From Clostridia bacterium DTU068 (GTDB taxonomy: Bacteria; Bacillota; DSM-12270; Thermacetogeniales; Thermacetogeniaceae), in assembly GCA_001513545.1 (NCBI GenBank), contig LFTQ01000039.1, positions 1 through 46,959 of the forward strand: a DNA stretch of 46,959 bases, written 5' to 3'. Below the pieces are notes generated by a model. It saw only the letters and a list, made by a program, of their open reading frames with translations. It was not told where the DNA came from and ran no database searches. Below are positions 16,548 to 25,811 of this stretch, one piece after another (the stretch's first letter is position 1; every line of letters begins with the position of its first letter). Made by a program: the position numbers and the translations under genes.

Positions 16548-17690
16548 TTAAATTCGGAGCAATAGCTTAACCTGCATAATCAACAGTTTAAAAAAACTCC
16601 TGGTAGCTGGAGACATAATGACAATAACAAAAATAGGAAGCAGCGCGGCAAGAAATATCTGTAACAGATGCTTCATCTTCAGCCTCTGCCGGTAAAGTTT
16701 GCTTACTCCTTTAGCATCAACCAGAATTGAACCAACCTTGAGCCGCACTAAAAAGGTGCTTGCCATCCCTGGACGGCCCTTCTCTAAAAAATCGATCATA
16801 TTGGAGTGGGTCCCCACAGCCACCATCAATTCAGCACCATGTTCATATGCCAGCAGGAACGCAATATCCTCACTGGTCCCGGGAGCTGCATAAACAACAG
16901 CATCCAAACCCAGTTCCTTAACTCTCGCTAAACCAGGAGCACTTCCATCCGGATAGGCATGAACCACAATTTCAGCACCACACCGCAGCGCTTTATCAGA
17001 AACACTATCCATATCCCCTACAATGATATCAGGCCGATAACCCAGTTCCAACAGGGCATCAGCCCCCCCATCCACACCGATCAGCACAGGTTTCATTTCA
17101 TCGATATAAGATTTCACTGTAAGGATATCATGCTGGTAGCCGGCCCCCCGCACTACAATCATGGCATGCCGGCCCTTTAGTTTTGTTTGTAATGGGGGCG
17201 CGGGGAATTCCCCCAGAATTAATCCCTTTTCCCTTCGGGCATAATCCAGGGTATTATCAACAAACTTGGCCAATTCCTGCTTAACATTATCCTGTGCTGC
17301 AGCCATTTTCTCCCTCACTGCCTCTTCAGTGAGGAGAACAGCGCGGGCCACGAAAACCCCCCTGCAGAAAATATCCTCTCCGCAGATGACAACCTCATCC
17401 CCTTCGCGGATCATCTGCATCACATCCTGGCCCGCATTATCAAGAAGCGGGACCCCTGCCATGATTAGCTTAAGGGGACCCGCATTAGGATACCTGCCGG
17501 TTATAGATGGACTAGCATTAATGACTGCTTTTGGCCGGCAGTTGATCAGTGATTCTGCGGCCAACTCGTCAATATCTGTATGATCAATAACAGCAATTTC
17601 ATGACTACACAAGCGTTTGACGAGGTTTTTTGTGCGACCATCAACTTTTGCCTTTCCCTTAATCTCCATGACATAACCCTGCCTCGCCAT
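16548..17690 (-). CDS. steA: SteA-like cytokinetic protein with thiamine-pyrophosphokinase-like domain
   Basis: The 380-aa protein resembles SteA, the putative cytokinetic ring protein of Actinobacteria. Residues about 170-300 resemble a thiamine pyrophosphokinase catalytic fold (GVDGGADALLELGYRPDIIVGDMDSVSD, about 207-234). The N-terminal half is a separate alpha/beta domain, and one hydrophobic segment lies near the C-terminus (about 347-366). The start could be the ATG at 17690 or at 17669; ribosome sites are weak at both. It is the first gene after spo0A and leads into the steB-like, GT2 and MraY-like genes. Link to division is by homology only. Confidence 0.8.
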   Translation of the reverse strand: MARQGYVMEIKGKAKVDGRTKNLVKRLCSHEIAVIDHTDIDELAAESLINCRPKAVINASPSITGRYPNAGPLKLIMAGVPLLDNAGQDVMQMIREGDEVVICGEDIFCRGVFVARAVLLTEEAVREKMAAAQDNVKQELAKFVDNTLDYARREKGLILGEFPAPPLQTKLKGRHAMIVVRGAGYQHDILTVKSYIDEMKPVLIGVDGGADALLELGYRPDIIVGDMDSVSDKALRCGAEIVVHAYPDGSAPGLARVKELGLDAVVYAAPGTSEDIAFLLAYEHGAELMVAVGTHSNMIDFLEKGRPGMASTFLVRLKVGSILVDAKGVSKLYRQRLKMKHLLQIFLAALLPIFVIVIMSPATRSFFKLLIMQVKLLLRI

Positions 17691-17740
17691 TTTGACTTGC
17701 TATTAATTTTAAACCAATTAATAGTTACATGCAAGTTTGC

Positions 17741-18508
17741 CTAACTCACCTTGGTTCCCACCCTCAGACGGTCCGCAACCATGGCGATAAACTCTGAATT
17801 GGTTGGTTTTCCCCGTTCCACATCAATTGTGTACCCAAAGAATTTGTTCATCAGTTCCACATTGCCCCGATCCCAGGCCAGCTCAATGGCATGACGGATT
17901 GCCCTTTCCACTCTGCTGGGTGTTGTGTTGTATTTCTCGGCTATGGCAGGGTAGAGTTCTTTAGTAACAGCACCCAATAGATTCATCTCTTCCACTACCA
18001 TCAGTATGGCATCCCTGATATATTGATAGCCCCTTACATGCGCCGGAACCCCCATTTGGTGCATTAAATTGGTGACCTCAACATCCAGGTTGCGGGATTT
18101 GGTGACAGGGCTTTTCACATTCCCCACCTGATTATTGGCCAACTGCCGCACCCTGTTGGCCAGTATCTCCAGGTCAAAGGGTTTGAGGATATAGTAATTG
18201 GCACCTAACTCCACTGCACGCTTTGTCATAGCCTCCTGCCCAAAAGCAGTAAGGATAATAACCCGCGGGCGGTCCTCACCATAGTCCATGGAAAGCCTTT
18301 CCAGTACACCGATTCCATCTAAATGCGGCATAATCAGGTCCAATATAATCACATCCGGAAAATCCTCATTCAACAACTCTATAGCCTGTATTCCGTTATG
18401 CGCTACCCCGCTAACAACACAATCCTCAAGACCATCAAAGTATTCTTTCAATATTTCGCAAAAATCCTTGTTATCATCTACTATCATTATCTTAATCTGA
18501 CTTACCAA
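17741..18508 (-). CDS. spo0A: Spo0A, sporulation master response regulator
   Basis: The 255-aa protein has a receiver domain at about 1-125 with the acidic pocket D11/D12, phospho-acceptor D57 ([13 protein letters not shown]), T87 and K109. The DNA-binding effector domain spans about 145-250, with the characteristic [12 protein letters not shown] and [15 protein letters not shown] recognition segment. Spo0A~P turns on sporulation genes, including spoIIA and spo0A itself. The start is a TTG at 18508 with GGGGG about 9 nt upstream; an ATG seven codons in is less likely. It sits next to spoIVB as in Bacillus and has a sigma-H/0A-box control region upstream. Confidence 0.98.
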   Translation of the reverse strand: MVSQIKIMIVDDNKDFCEILKEYFDGLEDCVVSGVAHNGIQAIELLNEDFPDVIILDLIMPHLDGIGVLERLSMDYGEDRPRVIILTAFGQEAMTKRAVELGANYYILKPFDLEILANRVRQLANNQVGNVKSPVTKSRNLDVEVTNLMHQMGVPAHVRGYQYIRDAILMVVEEMNLLGAVTKELYPAIAEKYNTTPSRVERAIRHAIELAWDRGNVELMNKFFGYTIDVERGKPTNSEFIAMVADRLRVGTKVS

Positions 18509-18564
18509 AGAAATTCGCCCCCTAAATACAAATTACTTTATTTTCAATTCTTTAATTTTACAGT

Positions 18565-18594
18565 TACTTCGACACCCCTACAAATATTTCCTTC
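18565..18594 (-). promoter_or_regulatory. Sigma-H-type promoter with overlapping Spo0A box, before spo0A
   Basis: GAAGGAAAT (18594-18586), a 12-nt spacer and GTCGAAGTA (18573-18565) match the sigma-H pattern with one -10 mismatch. TGTCGAA at 18574-18568, overlapping the -10, is the exact Spo0A box consensus. A further partial match, GGGCGAA, lies just before the start codon. The arrangement suggests spo0A autoregulation, as known in Bacillus. Confidence 0.7.
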
Positions 18595-18637
18595 ATCGAA
18601 ATATAGGAGAAGATGACTTATTATAGATAATATAAAA

Positions 18638-19981
18638 CTATACCGCCAGTCTCTCCTCAAGTGGGATCATACTTGTTCTGCCCGGCAGCAACCCGGCTTC
18701 TTCCAGCATCATCTCAGCAAACACCCCGTAGCCTTGTGAAGGGTCATTAACCAATACATGGGTCACCGCACCCACCAATTTCCTTTCCTGAATAATGGGG
18801 CTTCCGCTCATCCCTTGAATTATGCCGCCTGTCCGGCGCAGAAGGTCCGGGTCAGTGACCCTGATGATCATAGATTTCCCATCAGCCCGCGGTCGGGAAA
18901 AAACAGTTTCAATTTTCACCTTAAAGGCTTCAATGGTCCGGTTATTTATAACAGTGAGTATGGTTGCCGGCCCTTCTTTAACCTGGTGACTCATGGCCAC
19001 TGAAATCGGTTCTGGGAATAAAGGATTGGTCACCTGCTGCTGTAAACGGCCAAAAATGCCGTATGCGGTGTTTTTATTGATTTTTCCCGAAATATCATTT
19101 CCCCCGAAGAACCCAATTTTTTCGCCGATTTTACCCCGTTCACCCTTCTGGATTGCCTGCACAACAGCAGAAACAACCCTGCCATCTTGAAAGACCCAAG
19201 AATCCTCCGGTCCAGAAGTAGTGATCATATGTCCCAAAGCTCCGAATTTTTTTGTTTTGGGCTCGACAAAAGTAAGGGTGCCCACACCGGCAGCAGCATC
19301 ACGCACCAGAAGTCCGATGCGATAGCGCCCGGTTTCACCGCAGAACTGCGGTTTTACCTTAACTTCGCTAACTTTTCCCCTGTATTTGATCTTAAGCCTG
19401 ATCTGTTTCTTCCTTCTGGCCTCTTGATCGATCAAATAGCTTAACTGGGTATCACTCTGTACCGCTGTATCCTCAACTTTCAAAATAATCGCTCCAGGCT
19501 TTAAACCGGCATCCTTCCCGGGTGATGCTTTGCTGCCATCCTGAAGTGTGATCTGAGAGTAACCCACCACCATAACCCCCTCTGAGTTGAGTAGGACACC
19601 GATGGAATGGCCTCCCACCATCACTTTTACAGGGGATACCACCTGCAGGGTAACTTTTTTGAAAGGGATCACACCAAAAAGGCGCAAATAGAGGTCGATA
19701 TTCCCCGGAACATCAGCTATTAGAGAATCATTCTGCTGCAGTATTTTCTGATTTGACCCGGCCTGCAATTTTAGCTTTCCTTCCCCTTCAAGCACCAGAG
19801 CGGTAAGCCTCTCTGATAAATAATCTGGGAAAAGATTTTCCAGGGCCACTCTGTCCCCCACATTAATCCGCAGATGTGCCGGATTGGAAGCGGCAACTTG
19901 AACCAGGATCATATAGCTTGACACTGTAAAAAATACAAAGAAAAAAAGACCAATTATCCTTTTTAGGTTTGTGGTCTTAAT
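18638..19981 (-). CDS. spoIVB: SpoIVB, stage IV sporulation serine protease (S55)
   Basis: The protein has a PDZ domain (about 110-190) and the S55 peptidase domain, with the GALGHMI histidine region and the catalytic serine in GMSGSPIIQ. SpoIVB is secreted from the forespore and cleaves SpoIVFA, triggering pro-sigma-K processing. The first ATG/GTG/TTG start in frame is a GTG at 19924, which lies inside the membrane anchor. The same frame extends 19 codons upstream (KTTNLKRIIGLFFFVFFT before SSYMILV), giving the expected basic-plus-hydrophobic N-terminus. I therefore extend to an ATT at 19981, which has AGGAG 10 nt before it. If that is wrong, the coding region is 18638-19924 (428 aa). Confidence 0.9.
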   Translation of the reverse strand: MKTTNLKRIIGLFFFVFFTVSSYMILVQVAASNPAHLRINVGDRVALENLFPDYLSERLTALVLEGEGKLKLQAGSNQKILQQNDSLIADVPGNIDLYLRLFGVIPFKKVTLQVVSPVKVMVGGHSIGVLLNSEGVMVVGYSQITLQDGSKASPGKDAGLKPGAIILKVEDTAVQSDTQLSYLIDQEARRKKQIRLKIKYRGKVSEVKVKPQFCGETGRYRIGLLVRDAAAGVGTLTFVEPKTKKFGALGHMITTSGPEDSWVFQDGRVVSAVVQAIQKGERGKIGEKIGFFGGNDISGKINKNTAYGIFGRLQQQVTNPLFPEPISVAMSHQVKEGPATILTVINNRTIEAFKVKIETVFSRPRADGKSMIIRVTDPDLLRRTGGIIQGMSGSPIIQERKLVGAVTHVLVNDPSQGYGVFAEMMLEEAGLLPGRTSMIPLEERLAV

Positions 19982-20033
19982 CTTGCTTCAACTCCTGTGT
20001 GATCTCCTGGTCACACTCTTCCCCCGTAATTGT

Positions 20034-20063
20034 TAAAATAACCTTTTCTCAAAATCTTTATAC
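20034..20063 (-). promoter_or_regulatory. Sigma-F/G-type promoter before spoIVB
   Basis: GTATA (20063-20059), a 15-nt spacer and GGTTATTTTA (20043-20034) match the forespore pattern GYATA-N15-GGnnAnAnT with one -10 mismatch. spoIVB is a known sigma-F/G target in Bacillus. It lies in the 157-nt gap after recN, about 53 nt before the proposed start. Confidence 0.6.
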
Positions 20064-20081
20064 CCTCAATTATCCCTCCTC

Positions 20082-21755
20082 TCAATATTTTAAAATCTGC
20101 CGGGCATGATTCAATATTGCCTCTTCATCTGCTGTACCGCCCAGCATGCGCACAATCTCAGCTACCCTATGATCAGATTGTAGTTGCTGTACCTTAATCC
20201 TTGTTTTTCCACCGGCAGCGCTTTTGCTGATATAAAAATGGGTCTGTGCCCGCCCGGCTATATGTGGGGCATGGGTCACACAGATAACCTGTTTGTTCTG
20301 TGCCGCGTAATAGAGCCGCTCAGCCACCGCCTGTACTGTCAATCCACCGATCCCAGCATCAATTTCATCGAATATAAGTGTGGGTATTTGATCATTTTCC
20401 GCCAAAACCACCTTTAATGCCAGCATTACCCGGGACATTTCCCCACCTGAAGCAATTTTGGACAAGGACTTCAAGGGTTCCCCGGGGTTAGCACTGAAAA
20501 GAAACTCCAAAATATCATATCCTGCAGCGGTCGGTTCAGCTGACCGGCTAAAACCTACCTCCAAACGGGCATTTTCCAAACCCAGGGTGCACAGTTCACC
20601 TGCCACAGCTTCGGTCAGTGAGAGGACCCCCTCACGCCGCATAGAACTCAGCTTCCCGGCTTCCTCTTCATATCTTTTCAGTGTTTCTTTATATTCGGCT
20701 TCAAGCTGCTCTTTTTGCTGTGCTGCCCCCTCTAATCTTTCCATTTCCGCTGCTGCTTCCTCCCGAAAGGCGCAGACCTCTTTCAGGGAAGCACCATATT
20801 TGCGCATCAGATCACGGAGAGCGAAAAGCCTTTCCTCAATATTCCGGGCATGATCCGGATCAAAATTCAGCTGTTCCCTGTAGGAACGAAGTTTGGAAAT
20901 GATATCCTCTAATCGATATAAAACATCTTCGATAGATGAAGCAAGTTCCTCCACTGATTTGTCGATACGGGCTATTTCCCGGATCTTTGCTGCGGCTTCT
21001 CCCACCTGATCATAGGCGGGAGGGATTCCATTACCATCTGACAACTGTTCAATTGCTTCCTGAACAAAAACCGCCAATTTTTCACCATAGCGCAGGCGCT
21101 CCCTTTCTTCACGCAGCTGTTCCTCTTCTCCGGGAACAGGATTGATCTGATCGATCTCCTCCAGGGCAAACCTCAAGTAATCCAAACGACGCTCCATTTC
21201 ATTTTCGCTCAACTGCTGCTGCTCCTGCTCTTTTTTCAACTCCATCAACCGTTTATATAATTCAGCCACAACCTGTCTCTGCTTTAGCACCTGAGCCCCG
21301 CAGTAGCGGTCCACCAGTTCCCTGTGCTCACTGACCCGCAGCAGTGACTGGTGCTCATGCTGGCCGTGAAGGTCCACCAAATACTCCCCAAAGGGCCGGT
21401 ACATATTGAGGGGAACAGCCCGTCCATTGACCCGGCAAACACTCCTCCCCTCAACACTTATTTCCCTGGTCAGCAGTAGAGTATGATCATCACTTACCGG
21501 TAACCCCATAGAAACCAGTTTTTCTTCAACCCAGGGGCAGCAACTGTAGTCAAACAGGCCCTCCACCTGTGCTTTTTCCGCACCGTTTCTCACCAGGTCG
21601 CTGGAAGCCCGCATCCCCACCAGCAGATTTACAGCATCCACTATTATTGACTTACCTGCTCCGGTTTCTCCGGTAAGCACATTCAACTGAGGTCCGAACA
21701 TCAGCTCAACACTTTCAATCAAAGCAAAATCCCGGATCAGAAGCTGAATCAGCAT
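20082..21755 (-). CDS. recN: RecN, DNA double-strand break repair SMC-like ATPase
   Basis: The 557-aa protein carries Walker A GETGAGKS at residues 29-36 and, near the C-terminus, the ABC signature LSKIASGGEMSRVMLAL followed by Walker B TLIFDEIDAGIGG. The middle (about 160-390) is Glu/Arg/Gln-rich and coiled-coil-like with a central break. This is full-length RecN, an early responder at DNA ends in recombinational repair. It starts 9 nt after the argR stop, the usual Firmicute nadK-argR-recN order. Confidence 0.97.
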   Translation of the reverse strand: MLIQLLIRDFALIESVELMFGPQLNVLTGETGAGKSIIVDAVNLLVGMRASSDLVRNGAEKAQVEGLFDYSCCPWVEEKLVSMGLPVSDDHTLLLTREISVEGRSVCRVNGRAVPLNMYRPFGEYLVDLHGQHEHQSLLRVSEHRELVDRYCGAQVLKQRQVVAELYKRLMELKKEQEQQQLSENEMERRLDYLRFALEEIDQINPVPGEEEQLREERERLRYGEKLAVFVQEAIEQLSDGNGIPPAYDQVGEAAAKIREIARIDKSVEELASSIEDVLYRLEDIISKLRSYREQLNFDPDHARNIEERLFALRDLMRKYGASLKEVCAFREEAAAEMERLEGAAQQKEQLEAEYKETLKRYEEEAGKLSSMRREGVLSLTEAVAGELCTLGLENARLEVGFSRSAEPTAAGYDILEFLFSANPGEPLKSLSKIASGGEMSRVMLALKVVLAENDQIPTLIFDEIDAGIGGLTVQAVAERLYYAAQNKQVICVTHAPHIAGRAQTHFYISKSAAGGKTRIKVQQLQSDHRVAEIVRMLGGTADEEAILNHARQILKY

Positions 21756-21764
21756 AGATAAACC

Positions 21765-22217
21765 TCACCTTAACAACTCTTCCAGCCGGGATACCACCTG
21801 TGGAACAACTTCTCTGGGCTTGATGATCATCAAAATGGTGTCATCTCCGGCAATGGTTCCCATTAAATCCTTCCAACCCACCTGATCCAGGGCAGATGCC
21901 ACATTATGTGCTGCACCAGGCATGGTTTTGACCAGGATCAGATTTTCACAATAATCAAACTTAACCACATTTTCCCGAAACAACCGGCGCAAACGGTCAT
22001 GACCCCTGGGATGATCAATCTGCTGCGGTCTAGCATAGCGATAAGAATCAGGCCCTGTAGGTACCTTAACCAACTGTAATTCTTTAATATCCCGTGAAAT
22101 AGTTGCCTGAGTGGTCTTGATGCCTCTTGCCAACAGTTCCTTAGCCAACTCAGATTGGGTGGTCACAGGTTTTTCAGCTATTATTTCCAGTATCGCCTGC
22201 TGCCTTAGCGGTTTCAT
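21765..22217 (-). CDS. argR: Arginine repressor ArgR/AhrC
   Basis: The frame opens with a TTG at 22241, directly after the nadK stop, but the ATG at 22217 with GGAGG upstream gives the family-like N-terminus MKPLRQQAILEII and 150 aa. The N-terminal winged helix carries TTQATISRDIKELQLVKVP (about 36-54 of this form). The C-terminal hexamerisation and arginine-binding domain has KTMPGAAHNVASALD and MGTIAGDDTILMI, the GDD aspartates contacting arginine. It regulates arginine synthesis and catabolism genes, none of which is in this window. Confidence 0.94.
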   Translation of the reverse strand: MKPLRQQAILEIIAEKPVTTQSELAKELLARGIKTTQATISRDIKELQLVKVPTGPDSYRYARPQQIDHPRGHDRLRRLFRENVVKFDYCENLILVKTMPGAAHNVASALDQVGWKDLMGTIAGDDTILMIIKPREVVPQVVSRLEELLR

Positions 22218-22241
22218 AGAGCACCATAATCCTCCATACAA

Positions 22242-23093
22242 TTAATTTCCTCCCCGAAATTTTAAGCGCACAACTTCGGAAAAGGATCTCTTTTTTACCT
22301 TTACAAGTTTAGTATAAACATCTGCTTTGCGGACCACAATACTGTCATTCTTTTTTAATGGAAATCCCACCTGTCCATCGATGGTAAGCATTACATCACT
22401 GGTATCAGTTTTCATAATAATTCTGATCTCCTGGTTATCGGAAAGAACAAAGGGCCTGGCATTAAGGCTGTGGGGGCAGACCGGTGTAACAATCATTACT
22501 TCCAACTGAGGGTTCACTATAGGACCACCTGCAGAAAGTGAGTAGGCAGTGGATCCGGTGGGAGAAGCGACAATAATACCATCTGCTCGATAGGTTGCCA
22601 AATATTCGCTGCCTAAATAGGTTTCCAACTTGATAATCCGGGAAATGGGGCCCTTATTGATCACAACATCATTTAGAGCAATAAAATCCTTGAGCGGTAA
22701 GCCCTCACGCAGGACCCTGGCTGCTAACATCATACGGGACTCGATTTCATAATCACCTTTCAGGAGTTTTCCCAAAGCGGGGAAAAGATCAGGTATCTCC
22801 AAATCGGTCAAAAACCCGAGATGGCCAAGATTAACTCCCAGAATAGGAATCCCTTTCTCAGCAACTTGGCGGGCAACCCCCAGAATTGTTCCATCTCCTC
22901 CGAGGGTCATAACCAGATCCACATCCTCCTGAAAATCAATTTCAGGGCAGTCATAGGAGGACATATACATGCTCTCTGTGGATTGCGGTATTACGACCTT
23001 AACATCCCTGGCCTTAAACCACTCCATGAGGGATTGTAGAAACCTGCCCCTCCTTGTTTTGCGCATATTGACAACCAAGCCTACCTGTTTCAT
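22242..23093 (-). CDS. nadK: NAD kinase
   Basis: The 283-aa product contains the NAD kinase phosphate-binding motif TLGGDGTILGVARQ (about 64-77), the NE/D-type motif ALNDVVINKG and the PTGSTAYSLSAGGPIVNP loop (about 154-171). It phosphorylates NAD to NADP in the cytosol with ATP or polyphosphate. The ATG is 10 nt after the tlyA stop and the stop abuts argR. Length and motifs are complete, with nothing odd. Confidence 0.96.
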   Translation of the reverse strand: MKQVGLVVNMRKTRRGRFLQSLMEWFKARDVKVVIPQSTESMYMSSYDCPEIDFQEDVDLVMTLGGDGTILGVARQVAEKGIPILGVNLGHLGFLTDLEIPDLFPALGKLLKGDYEIESRMMLAARVLREGLPLKDFIALNDVVINKGPISRIIKLETYLGSEYLATYRADGIIVASPTGSTAYSLSAGGPIVNPQLEVMIVTPVCPHSLNARPFVLSDNQEIRIIMKTDTSDVMLTIDGQVGFPLKKNDSIVVRKADVYTKLVKVKKRSFSEVVRLKFRGGN

Positions 23094-23103
23094 CTCCGCC
23101 TCC

Positions 23104-23934
23104 TCAAGTCGTCTTGCAGTGCCGATCCACCAATACTGAGTGCGCCATATTGACCACTCTTTCTACATCTTTTTCATAATCCCGCTCTATCCCATCCTGA
23201 TCGACCGCAAGCCATAAAAAGAATTCTAAATTGCCATCTGTTCCGGTAACAGGTGAATAGGTCAGCCCCTTGTATGAATAACCATACTCCAGTGCCTTTT
23301 GGATCACATCAAGGAGAACCTGCCTGTGTACCCCAGGATCCCTGATGATACCCCCCTTACCCACCTGTTCTGGCCCCGCTTCGAACTGGGGCTTGACCAG
23401 TGCAACCACTTCTCCACTGCTGTGCAACAGTTTCCTTACCGGTGAAAGTACCTTTCCCAAAGAGATAAATGAAAGATCAAGTGTTACCAGATCCACTTTC
23501 TCTCCCAGCTGCTCAGGTGTTAAATAGCGAAGGTTCACCCTTTCCATAACGGTAACACGAGGATCCTGGCGGAGTTCCCAGGCAAGCTGTCCATAACCCA
23601 CATCAACAGCATACACCCTTTCGGCACCCAAACCTAAAAGGCACTGGGTAAAACCACCTGTTGAAGCTCCTGCATCCAGAACCAACCGCCCTTGGACCGG
23701 TATTTTGAATTCCTTCAGTGCACCCTCCAGCTTAAGACCACCACGGCTCACATAGGGACAGGGATCCTCTTTTACCCTGATCTCCCCCTGGGGGTCCACA
23801 GAGGTTCCCGGCTTCTCTATTCGTTTTCCTTCATAATAAACCACACCTGCCATCAGGGCACGTCTGGCACGCTCACGACTTTGGAAAAAGCCCTTTTTAA
23901 CTAAGAGCTGATCAATGCGTTTCTTCTTACTCAC
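23104..23934 (-). CDS. tlyA: TlyA family 16S/23S rRNA 2'-O-methyltransferase
   Basis: The 276-aa protein has an N-terminal S4 RNA-binding domain (KKRIDQLLVKKGFFQSRERARR, about 3-24). A FtsJ-like methyltransferase domain follows, with the SAM site LDAGASTGGFTQCLL (about 81-95) and the catalytic K-D-K-E-type residues in DLSFISL and LVKPQFE. The family methylates cytidine 2'-O in rRNA (TlyA in mycobacteria, YqxC in Bacillus) and is often labelled haemolysin A. It lies between dxs and nadK, the conserved order. Confidence 0.93.
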   Translation of the reverse strand: MSKKKRIDQLLVKKGFFQSRERARRALMAGVVYYEGKRIEKPGTSVDPQGEIRVKEDPCPYVSRGGLKLEGALKEFKIPVQGRLVLDAGASTGGFTQCLLGLGAERVYAVDVGYGQLAWELRQDPRVTVMERVNLRYLTPEQLGEKVDLVTLDLSFISLGKVLSPVRKLLHSSGEVVALVKPQFEAGPEQVGKGGIIRDPGVHRQVLLDVIQKALEYGYSYKGLTYSPVTGTDGNLEFFLWLAVDQDGIERDYEKDVERVVNMAHSVLVDRHCKTT

Positions 23935-23940
23935 TGTGTT

Positions 23941-25803
23941 CTACAACCAGCCCTTCTCCTTAATGAAATTAACAATACCCGCCGCATCCAAGCCCAGATC
24001 CCGGCGCAGAATATCAGGAGCACCGTGTTCCACAAAACAATCAGGAATACCTATTCTGGCTACCTCACCAGAGAAAGAATGAGTTGAGAGCATTTCCAAC
24101 ACCGCACTCCCAAAACCCCCAGCCAGAACATTCTCCTCCAGAGTAATAACCCTTTTCGTCCTGTTTGCCCACTCCAGAATCAACCGTTCATCCAGTGGTT
24201 TGACGAACCGGCAGTTAACAACTGCCATCTCTTTTCCGCAACAGGACAACCGCTCCGCTGCCTCAAGGGCCTGGTAAACAAGGGGGCCAACCGCAAAAAT
24301 AACCATGTCTGACCCCTCCCTGAGAAGTTCCCCTTGGCCCAGTGGGATCTCCTGCTGATGGTAATCAACCTCTTCCAATGGGCCGGCTCCTCTGGGATAG
24401 CGTACAGCCACAGGGCCAGAATAGTTAACAGCACTCTTAAGCATAGCAACCAGCTCATTTTGATCCCGGGGCACCATAACGGTCATCCCAGGGATATGGC
24501 GCAGATAGGAAAGATCAAAAATTCCCTGATGGGTCTCTCCGTCCTCTCCCACAATCCCTCCCCGGTCCAGAGCGAAGATCACATGCAGGCCCTGCAAAGC
24601 TGTGTCATGGATCAGCTGATCATAAGCCCGCTGTAAAAAAGTAGAGTAAATGGCCACAACCGGAAGACACCCCGCTCGAGCCAAACCTGCAGCCATGGTC
24701 ACCGCGTGTTCTTCAGCTATACCCACATCAAAAAAACGTTCTGGATACTTCCTGGCAAAATCCCGCAGCCCTGTACCATCAGACATGGCTGCAGTGATGG
24801 CTACCATATTGGGATGTTCTGCAGCTAGATCAACAACCGCTTTACCTAATACCTCTGTGAAAGAGGGAGCAGGTCCTTGGGATTTGGGAAGCCCTGTTTT
24901 TAGATCAAAAGACCCAATTCCGTGATACTTGTCAGGACATTGTTCCGCCGGTTTATATCCTTTTCCTTTTTTTGTTTTTACATGCACTAAAACAGGCCCG
25001 GTCAGCATTCTGGCTCTTTCAAATACCTTGATCAGGTCGTTTATATTATGTCCATCAATAGGGCCTAAATAGGTGAACCCCAATTCCTCAAAAAGCATTC
25101 CCGGTACCAGCAGATATTTCACACTGCCTTTGAAACGCTCTGCAGCTTTAAACACCCGTGGTCCTATATTGGGTATGCGCTGCAGAACTTCTTTTATCTC
25201 CCCCTTACTTCTGTGGTAAAAGGGATCTGTCCGCAGCCTGCTCAAGTATCCGGAAAGTGCACCCACATTCCTGGTAATGGACATCTCATTATCATTGAGA
25301 ACAACGATGAGACGGGTTCCCAATTGGCCGGTATGGTTTAATCCCTCAAAGGCCAACCCCCCGGTCAGTGCCCCATCCCCGATGACCGCGATCACTGAAT
25401 GATCTTCACCCTTCAGGTCCCTGGCTAGAGCCAAGCCTAAGGCAGCTGAGATGGATGTGCTGCTGTGGCCGGTTTCAAAACAGTCGTGAACACTTTCCCC
25501 ACATTTGGGAAACCCGCTCAAACCCTTATACTGCCGGAGGGTTTTCATCTGTTCACTCCTGCCGGTGAGAATCTTATGAACATAACTCTGGTGTCCCACA
25601 TCCCAGATGATCTTATCTTTAGGGGAATCAAAAACATAATGAAGTGCTAAGGTAAGTTCTACAACACCCAGGTTTGGAGCCAAATGGCCCCCTGTGCAGG
25701 ATACGATTTCAAGAATATAATCCCTTATTTCCTGTGCAAGAATATCCATCTGTTGAATAGACAGCATGCGGAGATCAGATGGTTGACAAATCCTTTCCAG
25801 CAT
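23941..25803 (-). CDS. dxs: 1-deoxy-D-xylulose-5-phosphate synthase
   Basis: A GTG at 25815 opens the frame by overlapping the oapA stop, but the ATG at 25803 has AAGGTG upstream and gives a family-like 620 aa. Thiamine diphosphate binding is shown by [16 protein letters not shown] and a later NDN; the transketolase-type pyrimidine domain contains the [16 protein letters not shown] segment (DRAG in many homologues). A C-terminal domain ends the protein. DXS condenses pyruvate and glyceraldehyde-3-phosphate in the MEP isoprenoid pathway. ispA upstream uses its products, and OLE RNA and oapA lie between the two. Confidence 0.96.
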   Translation of the reverse strand: MLERICQPSDLRMLSIQQMDILAQEIRDYILEIVSCTGGHLAPNLGVVELTLALHYVFDSPKDKIIWDVGHQSYVHKILTGRSEQMKTLRQYKGLSGFPKCGESVHDCFETGHSSTSISAALGLALARDLKGEDHSVIAVIGDGALTGGLAFEGLNHTGQLGTRLIVVLNDNEMSITRNVGALSGYLSRLRTDPFYHRSKGEIKEVLQRIPNIGPRVFKAAERFKGSVKYLLVPGMLFEELGFTYLGPIDGHNINDLIKVFERARMLTGPVLVHVKTKKGKGYKPAEQCPDKYHGIGSFDLKTGLPKSQGPAPSFTEVLGKAVVDLAAEHPNMVAITAAMSDGTGLRDFARKYPERFFDVGIAEEHAVTMAAGLARAGCLPVVAIYSTFLQRAYDQLIHDTALQGLHVIFALDRGGIVGEDGETHQGIFDLSYLRHIPGMTVMVPRDQNELVAMLKSAVNYSGPVAVRYPRGAGPLEEVDYHQQEIPLGQGELLREGSDMVIFAVGPLVYQALEAAERLSCCGKEMAVVNCRFVKPLDERLILEWANRTKRVITLEENVLAGGFGSAVLEMLSTHSFSGEVARIGIPDCFVEHGAPDILRRDLGLDAAGIVNFIKEKGWL

Positions 25804-25811
25804 CAAGAGCT

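Noticed and set aside
17700-17724. 8-bp AT-rich palindrome CTATTAAT/ATTAATAG between spo0A and steA
   Set aside because: No T-run follows on the minus strand, so it is not a clear terminator, and no known operator fits.
23104-23934. TlyA as a haemolysin
   Set aside because: The S4 plus FtsJ-like methyltransferase architecture and genomic context point to rRNA methylation; the haemolysin name is historical.
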